A stretch of 7,130 nt of DNA from the NCBI GenBank assembly GCA_902783815.1, contig CACZSM010000017.1, positions 1 to 7,130 of the forward strand, written 5' to 3'. Source of the DNA: an uncultured Ruminococcus sp. Its GTDB lineage: Bacteria; Bacillota; Clostridia; Oscillospirales; Acutalibacteraceae. This document shows, piece by piece, positions 4,833-7,130 of the stretch. The notes beneath the pieces are model-generated. The model was given only the letters and a program-made list of their open reading frames with translations, did no database searches and was not told the origin of the DNA. Position numbers and translations under genes: made by a program. Within the stretch, counting starts at the first letter, position 1. The number at the start of each line of letters is the position of its first letter.

Positions 4833-7091
4833 ATGAACAGCATATTTGAGGAAGCATGGGAAGGCTTTGAAGGAAGGATCTGGAAACTGGAGGTCAATAC
4901 CAGGGATTTTATACAGAAGAATTACCGTCCGTATGACGGCGATGAATCATTCCTTGAAGGACCGACGGATGCAACTGTAAGCCTTTGGAAAAAGGTGCAG
5001 CAGCTTCAGAAGGAGGAAAGAGCAAAGGGCGGAGTGCTTGATATGGAGACAAAGGTCGTATCCGGCATGACAGCCTATGGAGCAGGATATATAGATGAGG
5101 ATGACCCTCAGCTTGAGAAGGTAGTCGGAATACAGACGGATAAGCCGCTGAAAAGAGCTTTTATGCCATTCGGAGGAATAAAAATGGCGGAACAGGCTTG
5201 TGAGACATACGGCTATACTCCCGATCCGGAGCTTCATGATATTTTTACTAAATATACTGTGACGCATAATCAGGCGGTATTTGATGCCTATACTCCTGAG
5301 ATGAAGGCAGTCCGCCATAACAGGATAATAACCGGACTTCCGGATACCTACGGAAGAGGCAGAATAGTCGGTGACTACAGAAGAGTTGCGCTTTACGGTT
5401 TGGATTATCTCATAGAGCAGAAGAAAAAGGATCTTGCAAACTGCGGCGATGGTACAATGACGGATGATGTCATTCGTCTGCGCGAGGAGATCGCAAAGCA
5501 GATACGCGCTCTTAATGAGATGAAGAAAATGGCTTCGATATACGGATTTGATATTTCAAAGCCTGCGAAAAATGCAAGAGAGGCAGTACAATGGCTGTAT
5601 TTCGGATATCTTGCCGCAATAAAGACCCAGAACGGAGCAGCAATGTCAGTAGGCAGAGTTTCGACATTCCTTGATATTTATATCCAGAGGGATCTTGACA
5701 GGGGTATTCTTACAGAAAAGGAAGCACAGGAGCTTATTGACCATCTTGTAATGAAGTTCAGGATAGTAAAGTTTGCAAGGATACCGTCATATAATCAGCT
5801 GTTTTCAGGAGATCCGGTATGGGCAACGCTCGAGGTAGCCGGTATAGGCGTTGACGGAAGATCAATGGTAACAAAGAATGATTTTCGTTTTCTTCATACG
5901 CTTGAAAATATGGGACCTTCACCTGAACCGAATCTTACTGTACTTTATTCATCCGCGCTGCCGGAGGGATTCAAGAGGTATTCTTCGAGAGTGTCGATCA
6001 ATACAAGCTCAGTGCAGTATGAAAATGATGATGTTATGAAGCCGGTATGGGGAGATGACTACTCCATATGCTGCTGCGTTTCTGCTACTCAGACAGGTAA
6101 GGAGATGCAGTTCTTCGGAGCAAGGGCAAACCTTGCGAAGTGTCTGCTGTATTCACTGAACGGAGGAGTGGATGCAAAGACAAGGGAACAGTGCGGACCG
6201 ATGATAAAGCCTGTCACCTCTGAGTATCTTGATTATGACGAGGTAATGCAGAAGTATGATATAATGATGGACTGGCTGGCATCAACCTATGTCAATGCGC
6301 TGAATCTTATACACTATATGCACGATAAGTATTATTATGAGGCAGCAGAAATGGCTCTGATAGATACAGATGTGCGCCGTACCTTTGCAACAGGCATTGC
6401 AGGATTTTCTCATGTAGTAGATTCTCTGAGCGCAATAAAATATGCAAAGGTAAGAACGATAAGGGACGAGACAGGATTTATTGTCCACTATGAGACAGAG
6501 GGAGATTTTCCACGCTATGGCAATGATGATGACCGTGCGGATGATATAGCGGTATGGCTTCTCAGGACATTCCTTGAAAAGGTGAAAAAGCACCATACCT
6601 ACAGGAACTCGGAGCCTACAACATCTATTCTTACGATAACATCAAATGTTGTATATGGAAAGGCAACATCTGATATGCCGGACGGAAGAAAGGCAGGAGA
6701 ACCCCTTGCGCCGGGAGCAAACCCAAGCTATGGAGCAGAGAAAAACGGACTTCTTGCATCACTTAATTCTCTTGCTAAGCTGCCGTACCACTGGGCACTT
6801 GACGGAATTTCCAATACTCAGACTATCAGTCCTGATGCGCTCGGACATACTGAAGATGAAAGGGTAACAAATCTTGTGCAGGTTCTGGACGGATATTTCG
6901 ATCAGGGAGCGCATCATCTGAATGTAAATGTATTCGGCACAGAAAAGCTGATTGATGCAATGGAGCATCCGGAGAAGGAAGAATATGCGAATTTCACTAT
7001 CCGTGTTTCAGGATATGCAGTAAAGTTTATTGATCTTACAAGGGAACAGCAGCTTGATGTAATTTCCCGTACCTGTCATAAGACATTGTGA
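4833..7091 (+). CDS. pflB: Formate C-acetyltransferase (pyruvate formate-lyase)
   Basis: A cytoplasmic glycyl-radical enzyme that converts pyruvate and CoA to acetyl-CoA and formate during fermentation. The 752-residue length is close to the E. coli enzyme (760). It opens MNSIFEEAWEGF and continues with VNTRDFIQKNYRPYDGDESF, then KRAFMPFGGIKM and GLPDTYGRGRIVGDYRRVAL. The active-site thiols are C414-C415 in SICCCVS, here preceded by an extra cysteine C413. QFFGARANLAK follows. The C-terminal glycine-radical motif is RVSGYAVKF with G727 (codon 7011-7013). It is complete and intact, and would need a radical-SAM activase, whose gene is not in the window. The start at 4833 has AAGGAG (4817-4822) 10 bases upstream and matches the family N-terminus; an in-frame GTG at 4695 would add 46 unrelated residues and lacks a ribosome binding site. 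Two-ketoacid relatives such as TdcE share these motifs, but pyruvate is the most likely substrate. Confidence 0.96.
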   Translation: MNSIFEEAWEGFEGRIWKLEVNTRDFIQKNYRPYDGDESFLEGPTDATVSLWKKVQQLQKEERAKGGVLDMETKVVSGMTAYGAGYIDEDDPQLEKVVGIQTDKPLKRAFMPFGGIKMAEQACETYGYTPDPELHDIFTKYTVTHNQAVFDAYTPEMKAVRHNRIITGLPDTYGRGRIVGDYRRVALYGLDYLIEQKKKDLANCGDGTMTDDVIRLREEIAKQIRALNEMKKMASIYGFDISKPAKNAREAVQWLYFGYLAAIKTQNGAAMSVGRVSTFLDIYIQRDLDRGILTEKEAQELIDHLVMKFRIVKFARIPSYNQLFSGDPVWATLEVAGIGVDGRSMVTKNDFRFLHTLENMGPSPEPNLTVLYSSALPEGFKRYSSRVSINTSSVQYENDDVMKPVWGDDYSICCCVSATQTGKEMQFFGARANLAKCLLYSLNGGVDAKTREQCGPMIKPVTSEYLDYDEVMQKYDIMMDWLASTYVNALNLIHYMHDKYYYEAAEMALIDTDVRRTFATGIAGFSHVVDSLSAIKYAKVRTIRDETGFIVHYETEGDFPRYGNDDDRADDIAVWLLRTFLEKVKKHHTYRNSEPTTSILTITSNVVYGKATSDMPDGRKAGEPLAPGANPSYGAEKNGLLASLNSLAKLPYHWALDGISNTQTISPDALGHTEDERVTNLVQVLDGYFDQGAHHLNVNVFGTEKLIDAMEHPEKEEYANFTIRVSGYAVKFIDLTREQQLDVISRTCHKTL

Positions 7092-7130
7092 TAAGTGGTT
7101 CTCAGAAAACCGGGACACGAATCAGTTTGC

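Noticed and set aside
4947..5318. Minus-strand open frames inside pflB (also 6282-6596 and 6759-6968) and inside the S1-like gene (1497-1856, 1769-2005)
   Set aside because: They lie wholly opposite strong coding regions, lack ribosome binding sites and show no recognisable domain.
7092..7130. Possible terminator or next gene after pflB
   Set aside because: Only a 4-bp GGTT/AACC pairing and no ribosome binding site in the last 39 bases; too little sequence to call anything.

Overview
This window looks like a housekeeping stretch from a low-to-moderate GC Gram-positive, anaerobic, fermenting Clostridia. Ruminococcus or another Oscillospiraceae is the best guess. The evidence is a pyruvate formate-lyase of clostridial type, strong GGAGG-type ribosome binding sites, sigma-A-like promoters, frequent AGG/AGA/ATA codons, and an S1-repeat protein of a type I associate with that group. 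The taxonomic call is inference; no marker gene here fixes it.

Layout, left to right. The 3' end of topA (DNA topoisomerase I, three C4 zinc-finger repeats) enters from the left on the + strand and ends at a hairpin that can terminate transcription in both directions. Two minus-strand genes converge on that hairpin: a Tic20/DUF4870-like membrane protein starting at TTG, and downstream of it a small thioredoxin-fold protein that has lost the first active-site cysteine. Divergent from them is a + strand gene for a three-S1-repeat RNA-binding protein. It converges, with only 9 bases between stop codons, on a minus-strand pair: dapF (diaminopimelate epimerase, lysine and peptidoglycan precursor synthesis) followed by a uracil-DNA-glycosylase-like protein. 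Upstream of dapF on the same strand is a putative lipoprotein of unknown function; dapF has its own extended -10 promoter immediately after that gene's stop. A 299-base divergent regulatory region then separates the lipoprotein from pflB (pyruvate formate-lyase), complete on the + strand; the window ends 39 bases after its stop, where an activase gene could follow.

Functionally this is a mosaic rather than one pathway: DNA topology (topA), translation or RNA binding (S1-like), cell-wall and lysine synthesis (dapF), possible DNA repair (UDG-like) and fermentation (pflB). I see no transposase, integrase, phage gene, CRISPR array, tRNA or rRNA, and no defence-type cassette. No clearly new system is visible. 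The points most worth a second look are the redox-altered thioredoxin, a perfect 10-bp hairpin inside the UDG-like gene that could terminate the convergent S1 transcript, the UDG-like protein without CxxC cysteines, and the structured lipoprotein/pflB divergent promoter region, which would be hidden by an over-long pflB start call.
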